Origin: Lamellibrachia columna
Lineage: Eukaryota > Annelida > Polychaeta > Sabellida > Siboglinidae
Length of the DNA: 64,000 bases
Assembly: GCA_963662155.1 (NCBI GenBank)
Contig: OY759261.1
Coordinates: 41,166,996-41,230,995 of the forward strand
Direction: 5' to 3'
The notes beneath the pieces were generated by a model that made no database searches, was not told the DNA's origin, and saw only the letters and a program-made list of their open reading frames with translations. This document shows, piece after piece, positions 58,201 to 64,000 of this stretch (its first letter is position 1; every line of letters starts with the position of its first letter). Made by a program: the position numbers and the translations under genes.

Positions 58201-59688
58201 GCTTATCAGTTCCAAGGTTGCTTCTTTCACGGTTGCTCGTGCAACCGAGAGGAGGTGAACGCCGTCAACGGGAAACCCATGGCGCAACTGCTCGCCGAGA
58301 CCCGAAAGACCACCGCCTACCTACGACACTTTGTCACGGTCGTCGAGTTGTGGGAATGCGAGTGGAAGACGATGAGACGAACACCGGCCGTACGCAAGTG
58401 TGTGGATGCAGCATTTCCCCGACGTCGACACGTGCAATGGACGATGACGTCACAACAGATCCTGAACGGAGTGCGTGCCGGAACCGTGTTCGGCATGATC
58501 GAGTGCGACGTACGCGTACCGGAAGCGTTGCGCGCGCACTTTGCCGAGATGCAGCCCGTGTTCAAGAACATCGGTATGCAACGGGAGGATCTCGGTCCGT
58601 TCATGTGCCGATACGCTGAAGAGCACGACATAATGAAGACTCCGCGTCGCATGCTCGTGGGTAGTTATTGCGGCGACAAGATACTGCTCGCAACGCCACT
58701 GCTGCGATGGTATCTGGACCACGGTCTCGAGGTGCTGCACGTGTACCAGGTCGTCGAATACGATCCCGTTCCGTGTTTCCGGCGGTTCGGCGATGCAGTG
58801 TCCAAGGCCCGACGCGAGGGCGACGTTCACCGAGACAGGACCATCATCGCGGACACCATGAAGTTGCTGGGGAACTCGGGCTACGGAAAGACCATCACCA
58901 ACGTCGACCGACATCGTGACGTCAGCTACTGCACGGAGAAGGCGGCATCGCTCCTCGTCAACGATAAACGATTCCGTCAACTCGACATGGTCGTCGACGA
59001 CGCGTACGAGATAGAACTGAACAAGAAGACCGTCAAGTACACCCTACCCGTACACGTGGGATTCTTCGTTCTGCAGTACGCCAAGATGCGCATGTTGCAG
59101 TTCTATTACGATTTCATCGTCAGGTACGTGGAGCGCCCTCTGTTCGAGTACTGCGAGATGGATACGGATAGTGCCTATTTAGCCTTGGCCGCCGAGTCCG
59201 TCGACGACCTCGTGACCCCGACACTGCGAGACCATTATTTCCGCCATCGATCGGAATGGCTGCCGTCCGAATGTTGCGACGACCATCGGAACGACTACGT
59301 GCGCTGTCGTCTCGCCAATAGACCGTGGGTCGGCGACGAGGCGTGCTGCAAGGCGCGCAGAGCGTTCGACAAGAGGACGCCGGGTCTGTTCAAGGTCGAG
59401 TGGTCCGGTGCAGGGTTCGTGGGGTTGTGTAGCAAGACGTACTACTGTTTCGGCGTCACCGACAAGTACAGCACCAAAGGGCTGAGCAAACGGCACAACA
59501 CCATAGACAAGGACGCGTTCCTGGAGGTGCTCACCAACCGTCGGAGCGGAGGCGGTTCGAACCGGGGTTTCCGGGTGCATAACTCCACCGTCATGACGTA
59601 CGTGCAGAATCGGGATGCACTCACCTTCTTTTACGCCAAACGCGTGGTGCACGAGGACGGGGTGACCACGGGTCCGGTGGACGTATAG
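55222..59688 (+). CDS. Protein-primed family B DNA polymerase with zinc fingers
   Basis: 1488 aa. The N-terminus has a C2H2 finger (C6, C9, H22, H26), a degenerate one and another at about 94-116. At 328-435 is an OTU-like stretch (DNLCLFRCL and LHETHFSLI), then a Cys-rich knuckle (about 443-468). Exonuclease motifs: I at about 511 (ATFDFECWFD), II at about 647 (GFNSGKYDLN), III at about 805 (WYNNRDV). Polymerase motifs: A at about 913 (YDANALYLWSL), B at about 1212 (MKLLGNSGYGKT), C at about 1311 (EMDTDSAYL). YQFQGCFFHGC at about 994 is a landmark of Polinton-type enzymes. All catalytic residues expected from memory of the family are present. It would copy the element using a terminal protein primer. 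Acidic and Ala-Arg-Glu inserts separate Exo I and III. Confidence 0.97.
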   Translation: MKRHQCRHCGQVLDTYAALKRHLASHETPAVTEHTYSVAPPPLDVPREVPPSEQAKRTKYSCKCDATFDIWDDLQHHVRSVCRLSSNRKQTTVYTCAKCGMKFTRRNNLTRHARIHAVDTKPPSPKRSIREDTTPHHPLVTDADPIDPPARLPFADNLSTELLDVVRAHWSTIRTRVTRGPLQCRYDYRLTTLDTTVLETPLKNVFQEQTTAFKINLSYGFILRNKNTGQYKYYHPSCNCCGRYLDEPSLITNSKDFDKFLERIRETDVLQWAINQRPDSAWVCELVTNVTFFVNRIIEHPIGCVGMTDLPMYIKKNKAVIGLEKEPIHAKRYSDNLCLFRCLALHRGCESRGLEPAVKTLYETYAQDGVPMAAFAGVTMDDLYRVETTFQTNVCVYSLVPPDGEDGTPTAELVRRSVRKYPDTLYLNLHETHFSLIQDRRMYCHSYRCRKCGDCLWKDAWSLRNHESTCTGGVRRVYPGGVYHSTPSVFERLADENIRVAEALQYYPYRATFDFECWFDTEHLPSDSAQVHWVARHVPLSVSVASNVPGHEQVTCIVTDGDTNKLVSTMMTILQSMSEAAYDKIKDSYDHVLDQLAEELTKWDAREAAAREAAARETAEKKARPATNPYKTLMGQLYGWMRQLPVIGFNSGKYDLNAIKQFLIPYFLTTSKTVEQDEAEDEDEREQEGNKTEENDGVGAMFVIKRNNTFMCLSTDQLKFVDMINYIAPGFSYDKYLKAYGCEVTKGHFPYEYMDRLERLDDTALPPKEAFFSRLKNEGISDEDYASCQEAWRVNGMTTLRDFLVWYNNRDVVPFLQAIDRQFAFYRQRGIDMFKQGISVPGLTLLYLFNDLPEKTYFTIFNEKNKDLHDLVKENIVGGPSIIFHRYHEKGVTTLRQNEYGEAARPCRAIVGYDANALYLWSLMQDMPMGWYTRRRAEKDFRPESAQLYGQMAGEWLTWESERTGRSIRHQINGREKRIGKHRVDGWCSETKTAYQFQGCFFHGCSCNREEVNAVNGKPMAQLLAETRKTTAYLRHFVTVVELWECEWKTMRRTPAVRKCVDAAFPRRRHVQWTMTSQQILNGVRAGTVFGMIECDVRVPEALRAHFAEMQPVFKNIGMQREDLGPFMCRYAEEHDIMKTPRRMLVGSYCGDKILLATPLLRWYLDHGLEVLHVYQVVEYDPVPCFRRFGDAVSKARREGDVHRDRTIIADTMKLLGNSGYGKTITNVDRHRDVSYCTEKAASLLVNDKRFRQLDMVVDDAYEIELNKKTVKYTLPVHVGFFVLQYAKMRMLQFYYDFIVRYVERPLFEYCEMDTDSAYLALAAESVDDLVTPTLRDHYFRHRSEWLPSECCDDHRNDYVRCRLANRPWVGDEACCKARRAFDKRTPGLFKVEWSGAGFVGLCSKTYYCFGVTDKYSTKGLSKRHNTIDKDAFLEVLTNRRSGGGSNRGFRVHNSTVMTYVQNRDALTFFYAKRVVHEDGVTTGPVDV

Positions 59689-59699
59689 TAGAAAAGGCG

Positions 59700-60356
59700 A
59701 TGCACGCTGCACTCGTTTCACACGCAATCATGGATGCGCGATGGAAACACCCCTTCACATGCATCGTCGCCGGACCGACGGGATGCGGCAAGAGTACTTT
59801 CGTGACGCGTATGTTGCGTCACGCCGCTACGATGATCGATCCACCACCCCAGCAGATCACGTGGTGTTACGGAGAATGGCAAGAGGCTTACGCAACGACG
59901 GAATTGGGTCACGTGCGATTCGAGGAAGGGTTACCGACTGCGGCCATGTTCGATCCGACAACGAGGAACCTCATCGTCATAGACGATCTCATGGCAGAAA
60001 CGGACGAACGGGTCACGACCTTGTTCACTAAAAAAAGTCACCACAGGAACACGTCCGTGCTGTATCTCGTACAGAACCTGTTCCCTAAAAACAAGGAGAG
60101 TCGCACCATCAGTCTGAATTCGCAGTACATGGTGGTGTTCAAGAATCCACGTGACGCATCGCAGATGGCGACCTTGGCTCGGCAGATGTATCCGGGACGC
60201 GGCAAGTTCGTGCAAGAGGCATTTAAAGACGCCACGGCGGTACCGTACGGTTATCTGTTGGTCGATCTCAAACAGGACACGCCCGAGGACATGCGTCTGC
60301 GTACGGCCATCTTTCCAGACGACGGTGTTCAGTACGTGTACTTGCCGAAGGTATAA
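59700..60356 (+). CDS. A32/FtsK-HerA-type genome-packaging ATPase
   Basis: 218 aa from the first ATG. Walker A is GPTGCGKST (25-33), Walker B is LIVIDDL (91-97), a polar sensor-like VQNLF lies at 124-128, and NSQYMVVFKNPRD near 141-153 is typical of Polinton and virophage ATPases. It would pump the element's DNA into a capsid. A second ATG at codon 11 (59730) has a better context (ATCATGG) and begins with the family-like MDARWKHPF, so the true protein may be 208 aa. Only 11 bp separate it from the polymerase gene. Confidence 0.95.
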   Translation: MHAALVSHAIMDARWKHPFTCIVAGPTGCGKSTFVTRMLRHAATMIDPPPQQITWCYGEWQEAYATTELGHVRFEEGLPTAAMFDPTTRNLIVIDDLMAETDERVTTLFTKKSHHRNTSVLYLVQNLFPKNKESRTISLNSQYMVVFKNPRDASQMATLARQMYPGRGKFVQEAFKDATAVPYGYLLVDLKQDTPEDMRLRTAIFPDDGVQYVYLPKV

Positions 60357-60358
60357 AA
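60352..60358 (+). promoter_or_regulatory. TATA box overlapping the ATPase stop codon
   Basis: TATAAAA contains the TAA of the ATPase gene and lies 42 bp before the next ATG at 60394. Confidence 0.6.
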
Positions 60359-60393
60359 CGACCGAGTGTGTGGATAGTCTCTTCATTCGCATC

Positions 60394-60762
60394 ATGTCTG
60401 CCCTGGTGAAGAGACACATCGTGTGCATACAGGCTCTGGCCAGAGTCAAGAACAACAAAATTAAAAAGGGCATCATCGCCAACGCCGACGCCGATCTGCT
60501 GTGTGCACTAGCCGAGTGTGCCTACAACATACTAACAAAGAACATTCCATTGACCGCTTTACAGAGGCGACGATTGAATAAATACAGGACGAAGTTACGC
60601 GAGTTGGCTAATAGACGAACGCCCGCTGCCAGGAGAAGACGCCTCTTGCTGCAACCACAGGTTGGTGAGGGACAGAGCGGCGGTTTCCTATCGGCCTTCC
60701 TAGCACCGTTGGCCAGTTCGGTCTTGCTACCCTTGCTCCGAGAGGTGCTGAACAAAAGGTAG
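60394..60762 (+). CDS. Small basic protein with hydrophobic C-terminus
   Basis: 122 aa, starting MSALVKRHIVCIQALARVKN. It has a helical middle (ADADLLCALAECAYNIL), a very basic stretch (RRRLNKYRTKLRELANRR, then AARRRRLLL), and a hydrophobic tail after GQSGGFLSAFLAPLASSVLL. I recall similar proteins beside Polinton-like genes in many invertebrates, where a role like adenoviral core or lytic peptides has been suspected; this is inference. The start was chosen at the ATG with an A at -3, placed 42 bp after a TATA box; a longer in-frame ORF would overlap the ATPase. Confidence 0.75.
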   Translation: MSALVKRHIVCIQALARVKNNKIKKGIIANADADLLCALAECAYNILTKNIPLTALQRRRLNKYRTKLRELANRRTPAARRRRLLLQPQVGEGQSGGFLSAFLAPLASSVLLPLLREVLNKR

Positions 60763-60766
60763 ATAC

Positions 60767-61555
60767 ATGGAGCACGCACGCAAGATGGCCTTGGTGGACC
60801 CGCGACTGTTGGACACGCTTCGGTCACCCCCACCCCCACTCGCGACCGACACCTTAGGCAGGAAGGTGCAAGCCCTCGATGACGAGATGAAGACCATCCT
60901 GGATAGAACGGACCTAGACGACGGGACCAAGGTGACCCTGTATAATCAGGTGTTGCAGCGTTACAACGTCTTGGCCGATAAACGCATCAAGGAACCGCTA
61001 CGCGTGGTCACGGTGAACGAGTCGGAGGTGGCGTCGGAGTCGGGGTCGGAGGGTGCAGTCCGCGCTCCTATTAGTGGACTGGAGGCCACCGTCTTGGCCA
61101 CCGTTCCCAAGACCATGCGGGTCAAGGCCAGTCGTTTGATGGAGCATCTCAAGAGAGATGTCGAGTGGACCGCTCGCGGCGAACTGATACACGAGGGCGC
61201 GCCGGTTGTCGGAAGTAACGTGGTGGATCTCGTTAACGATCTGTTGCGTAAGAGAAAGACCGCTCCGACGGGTTGGCAGCCTTTCGCACGACAACTCCGT
61301 GCCATCAACCTACCCATGACGTTGGTCGGCAACGTCTCCAGGAGAGCCTACATACGTCCGGAGCCGTCGATCTCTCCCTCTCGTCGGTCACGTACTCCTC
61401 TGCGTGCTGCTGCTGCTGCTGCAGGTAGTGCACGAAGATCACTAAGTTGGACACCCCTCGCCCGTCAGAGTCGTCGAATGGAACATACCATGCCCACCCC
61501 ACCCCCCGAATCACGCAAGGCTCTGTCGTCATTGGCTGGTTGGGACAACCTATAG
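60767..61555 (+). CDS. Conserved Polinton-associated protein, probable virion component
   Basis: 262 aa starting MEHARKMALVDPRLLDTL, only 4 bp after the previous stop. The segment ALDDEMKTILDRTDLDDGTK and TLYNQVLQRYN is helical; VVGSNVVDLVNDLLRKRK and TGWQPFARQLRAINLP are the clearest family blocks as I recall them. The C-terminus is rich in Arg, Ser and Ala (SPSRRSRTPLRAAAAAAGS). No enzyme motif is seen. Structural or DNA-binding use is an inference from context. Its last part is duplicated 251 bp downstream. Confidence 0.75.
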   Translation: MEHARKMALVDPRLLDTLRSPPPPLATDTLGRKVQALDDEMKTILDRTDLDDGTKVTLYNQVLQRYNVLADKRIKEPLRVVTVNESEVASESGSEGAVRAPISGLEATVLATVPKTMRVKASRLMEHLKRDVEWTARGELIHEGAPVVGSNVVDLVNDLLRKRKTAPTGWQPFARQLRAINLPMTLVGNVSRRAYIRPEPSISPSRRSRTPLRAAAAAAGSARRSLSWTPLARQSRRMEHTMPTPPPESRKALSSLAGWDNL

Positions 61556-61591
61556 GATGGTACGATGCGTGTCCGTAGCACAGTGTTCGTC

Positions 61592-61837
61592 ATGTCGCCC
61601 GATCCACAGGACCTCGTTTACCGTTCCATCGTCGGTGCGATATTTATCAGTGGACTTTACATGATGGCTCACGGTATACTCCAAAGTTTTATGCAACAGG
61701 CGTTATTCGAACCCCCCACGCTCGACGAATGGACCAATCCTCGTCCACCCACCCACCTTCCCCCCTCATCGTGCAAGGCTTCGTCGTCATTGGCTGGACG
61801 GAAAAACCGTATAAGGTGGTACGACGCGTATCCGTAG
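61592..61837 (+). CDS. Small membrane-type protein, copy 1
   Basis: 81 aa from MSPDPQDLVYRSIVG; an upstream in-frame ATG at 61565 would give 90 aa. One hydrophobic helix follows (IVGAIFISGLYMMAHGILQS). The C-terminal third is read-through into the duplicated tail of the 262-aa gene (KASSSLAG). The start is matched by that of copy 2 exactly 251 bp later. Confidence 0.6.
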   Translation: MSPDPQDLVYRSIVGAIFISGLYMMAHGILQSFMQQALFEPPTLDEWTNPRPPTHLPPSSCKASSSLAGRKNRIRWYDAYP

Positions 61838-61842
61838 CAGTC

Positions 61843-61977
61843 ATGCTCATCGATCCACAGGACACGTACCGATCCGTCGTCGCTGCGCTATTGTTCGAAG
61901 GACTTACCGTGCTGGGAGACGTTGCAGCCGACATTCTTCTACAACAGCTGTTATTCCGACTATGGTTACTCCACTAG
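61843..61977 (+). CDS. Small membrane-type protein, copy 2
   Basis: 44 aa starting MLIDPQDTYRSVVAALLF, homologous to copy 1 (DPQD..YRS(I/V)V). A longer form from 61729 (82 aa) is possible but would begin inside the duplicated tail. TATAAGG lies at 61810-61816. Confidence 0.55.
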   Translation: MLIDPQDTYRSVVAALLFEGLTVLGDVAADILLQQLLFRLWLLH

Positions 61978-62123
61978 ATCGTTGTTGTTCCACCGCTGTC
62001 ATTGTGGGTGTCATAGTGTGCGTCCTAATACACGTCGGCGTGCTCCTCGTCATTCGTCAGCAGTGGGAATCCGGAGTCAACGGCACCGCACCCGTCAACA
62101 CATCGATCCTCCACCTCTTTTGA
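61962..62123 (+). CDS. 53-aa single-pass membrane protein overlapping the integrase start
   Basis: It begins MVTPLDRCCSTAVIVGVIVC and continues with a hydrophobic helix (VLIHVGVLLVI), then a short polar tail with NGT and NTS sequons. It overlaps the previous ORF by 16 bp and its TGA shares bases with the integrase ATG (TGATG). Confidence 0.6.
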   Translation: MVTPLDRCCSTAVIVGVIVCVLIHVGVLLVIRQQWESGVNGTAPVNTSILHLF

Positions 62124-63190
62124 TGGCTCAGAGGGGAGAACGCTCCATGAGCGAGGTCTACTTCGATCCCACGAAGGTAGGCAGTTATGGCGGCGTCGCT
62201 GGCTTGCGACGCGTCACGCGTCTGCCACAGAAGGCCGTCAAGGCATGGTTGTCGGCACAGGACGCCTACACCTTACACAAACCAGCGAGACGTCATTTCA
62301 AGAGACGATGCGTCATCGTGGGTGGTATGCATCAGCAGTGGCAGGCCGATCTCGTAGACATGACGAAGGTCAAAGACGTCAACGACGGTATGACCTTTCT
62401 CCTCACGATGATCGACGTCTTCTCGAAAGTGGCCTGGTGTGTTCCCATGAAGAACAAGTCCGCGGCATCGTTGGTAAAAGCACTGCAATCCAAGTTCGTC
62501 GACGTTTGGCCCCTGACCTTGCAGACGGATCAAGGCAGAGAATTTCGGAACAAATCCGTTCAGGCGCTATTGAAGCGTTACGACATCCATTACTTCTACA
62601 CGCACAACGCGGAGACGAAGGCAGCCGTCGTGGAACGGTTCAACCGAACGTTGAAGACGCGCATGTGGTGCTACTTCACGAAACACCAGTCGTGGCGGTA
62701 CGTCGACATCCTTCCGGACTTGATGCGATCGTATAACAATGCCCGCCACCGCATGATCGGTATGGCGCCGTCACAGGTGAATGCACAGAACCAAGAACAG
62801 GTGTGGCAACGTCTGTACGGTCACGACGGTAAGGGCGTGCCCAAGTTGCGCGTGTCGGATCGCGTGCGTGTCAGCAAGTACAAACGCACGTTCGAAAAGG
62901 GCTACGAGACGAACTGGAGCGAAGAGTTGTTCACGGTACACGAGGTTCACCCCTCCGACCCACCCGTGTATCGCTTGCGGGACGATCTCGGCGAAGTGCT
63001 GGAGGGTACCTTCTACGAACTGGAGCTGCAGAAGGTGACGGTACCCTTTGATAAAGTGTACCGTGTTGAAGCGGTACTGAAACGCCGTACGGTTGGTAAA
63101 CGTAAGGAAGCTTTGGTGAAATGGTTCGGCTATGGCTCCTACTTCAACAGCTGGATCGATGCCAAGGGACTCGTCAACTATAAAGCCTAG
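62123..63190 (+). CDS. Retrovirus-like integrase with C-terminal chromodomain
   Basis: 355 aa from the ATG at 62123. The catalytic core shows D76 (QWQADLVDM), D136 (LQTDQGREF) and E171 (AAVVERFNRTLKTRMW), a complete DDE triad. FLLTMIDVFSKVAW and WRYVDILPDLMRSYNNARHR are typical Polinton integrase blocks. A chromodomain occupies about 312-353 (YRVEAVLKRR, ALVKWFGYGSYFNSWI). No clear HHCC finger precedes the core. The longer frame from 61922 is rejected because it lies on the small membrane ORFs. It would insert the element DNA; the chromodomain may steer it to marked chromatin. Confidence 0.96.
   Translation: MAQRGERSMSEVYFDPTKVGSYGGVAGLRRVTRLPQKAVKAWLSAQDAYTLHKPARRHFKRRCVIVGGMHQQWQADLVDMTKVKDVNDGMTFLLTMIDVFSKVAWCVPMKNKSAASLVKALQSKFVDVWPLTLQTDQGREFRNKSVQALLKRYDIHYFYTHNAETKAAVVERFNRTLKTRMWCYFTKHQSWRYVDILPDLMRSYNNARHRMIGMAPSQVNAQNQEQVWQRLYGHDGKGVPKLRVSDRVRVSKYKRTFEKGYETNWSEELFTVHEVHPSDPPVYRLRDDLGEVLEGTFYELELQKVTVPFDKVYRVEAVLKRRTVGKRKEALVKWFGYGSYFNSWIDAKGLVNYKA
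63179..63185 (+). promoter_or_regulatory. TATA box inside the integrase 3' end
   Basis: TATAAAG, just before the integrase stop and 42 bp before the next ATG at 63221. Confidence 0.6.
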
Positions 63191-63220
63191 CCGCACACAT
63201 GACGACACTGCATTCGGGAC

Positions 63221-63553
63221 ATGACACACGACGCGACACCACCACCACCACCACCGACCTGCCTCACCACCATCGACGAGGAGGAGGATACGGCGGAGAA
63301 GGAGCAGGACGCGGATTGTACTGACGCTGCACCGAACGAGCCAGACAGCACTCCCTGGCATCTGTTCGGTACCGCGTGTCCCAAGGAGGAGATCGTGTTT
63401 CTGTGTCAGGTCGTCGTCCTGTACACGGTCATTCTGATCAGCATTTACAACCTGACGACAGGTCGCGGCGATTCTAATCTGTGGACGGCTCTGTTGAGTA
63501 GTTCTTTGGGTTACCTACTGCCCAATCCCACGTTGAGACGCAATGGCGACTGA
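63221..63553 (+). CDS. Conserved small membrane protein of Polinton-like elements
   Basis: 110 aa. A Pro-rich start (PPPPPPTC) and an acidic stretch (IDEEEDTAEKEQD) precede a membrane helix (IVFLCQVVVLYTVILISIY) and the block NLTTGRGDSNLWTALLSSSL followed by GYLLPNP, which I recall as strongly conserved in invertebrate Polinton-like elements. The function is unknown; a virion membrane or vertex role is possible. It overlaps the next gene by 11 bp. Confidence 0.75.
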   Translation: MTHDATPPPPPPTCLTTIDEEEDTAEKEQDADCTDAAPNEPDSTPWHLFGTACPKEEIVFLCQVVVLYTVILISIYNLTTGRGDSNLWTALLSSSLGYLLPNPTLRRNGD

Positions 63554-64000
63554 TTTCTACATGACGCTGCCTAGCAACGCTTCCATGGAGATGCACCCCG
63601 ACAACACCTTGACCCATTACGTCACGCACTTACCTCAACGCATAGATCTTACCGGCGAGTGGGAGTGTGGGTTGGCTGAGGTCCAGTATCCGCACACTTG
63701 GTACAACGTCGCAGAGAACGATGTCTGGTTCTTCCTCAACACGAGCGATGTTACGGACTCGTCCCGACGTTCGAAGTTGTCGTGTGGGTATTACGACGAT
63801 CCGTTAACATTGATGTATCACGTCAACAAGGGACTGTACAGTATGAGGACGGAGAAGACACAGGCTCAATTGAGCTATAGTTCCGTCACTCAGAAAATGA
63901 CGTTACACATGACAGAGAACACCCTGTTCACCATACCGTACCACAGCGCGGTGGCGTCCATGTTAGGATTCCGCGAACCCGTAGCCAGCGAGTCGGTGGC
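63543..64000 (+). CDS. F54H12.2-like Polinton protein, N-terminal part
   Basis: Open to the window edge, 152 codons seen. It starts MATDFYMTLPSNASMEMHPD, then YVTHLPQRIDLTGEWECGLA and EVQYPHTWYNV. From memory this matches a family named after the nematode protein F54H12.2, which lies beside a Polinton integrase gene. The role is unsettled; a capsid-associated or penton-like protein is possible. The missing 3' part lies beyond the window. Confidence 0.7.
   Translation, partial: MATDFYMTLPSNASMEMHPDNTLTHYVTHLPQRIDLTGEWECGLAEVQYPHTWYNVAENDVWFFLNTSDVTDSSRRSKLSCGYYDDPLTLMYHVNKGLYSMRTEKTQAQLSYSSVTQKMTLHMTENTLFTIPYHSAVASMLGFREPVASESV

Larger units (their letters stand above)
61476..61977. repeat. 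251-bp tandem duplication within the gene block
   Basis: GATCCACAGGAC lies at 61601 and 61852; CGAATGGA lies at 61475 and about 61726; GTCGTCATTGGCTGG is in both copies. Identity is moderate, so it is not very recent. Each copy holds the tail of the 262-aa gene, a TATA-like motif and a small membrane-type ORF. Confidence 0.88.

Noticed and set aside
57354..58619. 421-codon frame inside the polymerase gene
   Set aside because: It is a shifted-frame shadow of the polymerase, Arg-rich from reading GC-rich codons out of frame; no domain is seen.
61922..62122. Longer N-terminus for the integrase
   Set aside because: The extra 67 residues are low-complexity basic sequence read across the small membrane ORFs; the ATG at 62123 starts the conserved part.
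62245..62736. 163-codon frame inside the integrase
   Set aside because: A shadow frame of a gene with a complete catalytic triad and chromodomain.

Overview
The window is animal genomic DNA, most likely from a marine invertebrate and perhaps a mollusc. This rests on spliced gene remnants, tRNA-derived SINEs, hAT- and Tigger-like DNA transposons, CR1/L2-like non-LTR retrotransposon debris and very abundant minisatellites. The species cannot be fixed from the sequence. No intact ordinary host gene was found.

Bases 1 to about 51,600 are repeat-rich and mostly decayed. They hold at least fifteen tandem arrays (66, 23, 24, 46, 30, 40, 45, 34, 19, 30, 39, 46, ~40, 53 and 14 bp units), a pure (CCG)n tract of about 260 bp, long (TA)n tracts, three hAT-like elements with 8-bp target duplications, a Tigger/pogo-like element whose empty site is also in the window, other inverted-repeat elements, frameshifted reverse-transcriptase and endonuclease fragments, and two broken copies of one Lys/Glu-rich gene family. 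Several arrays grew out of older coding or transposon sequence.

Bases from about 51,700 to the right edge differ: higher GC, many CpGs, long intact reading frames and very short spacers. This is most of a Polinton/Maverick-type element (an integrated virus-like DNA transposon). From left to right it has a spliced minus-strand gene of unknown function, a two-way promoter with 103-bp repeats, an RPA-like single-strand-binding protein followed by a row of candidate alternative last exons, a 1488-aa protein-primed family B DNA polymerase with N-terminal zinc fingers, an A32/FtsK-type packaging ATPase, a small basic protein with a hydrophobic tail, a 262-aa probable virion protein, three small membrane-type ORFs (two made by a 251-bp tandem duplication), an integrase with a chromodomain, another small membrane protein, and the start of a gene cut by the window edge. 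Major capsid, minor capsid and protease genes and the right inverted repeat are not visible and would be expected beyond base 64,000.

The polymerase, SSB and ATPase would serve replication and packaging, the integrase insertion, and the small membrane and basic proteins virion structure or maturation. The features most worth following are the row of phase-0 candidate last exons, the TATA motifs that overlap the stop codon of the preceding gene, the stop/start overlap into the integrase, and the OTU-like segment in the polymerase.
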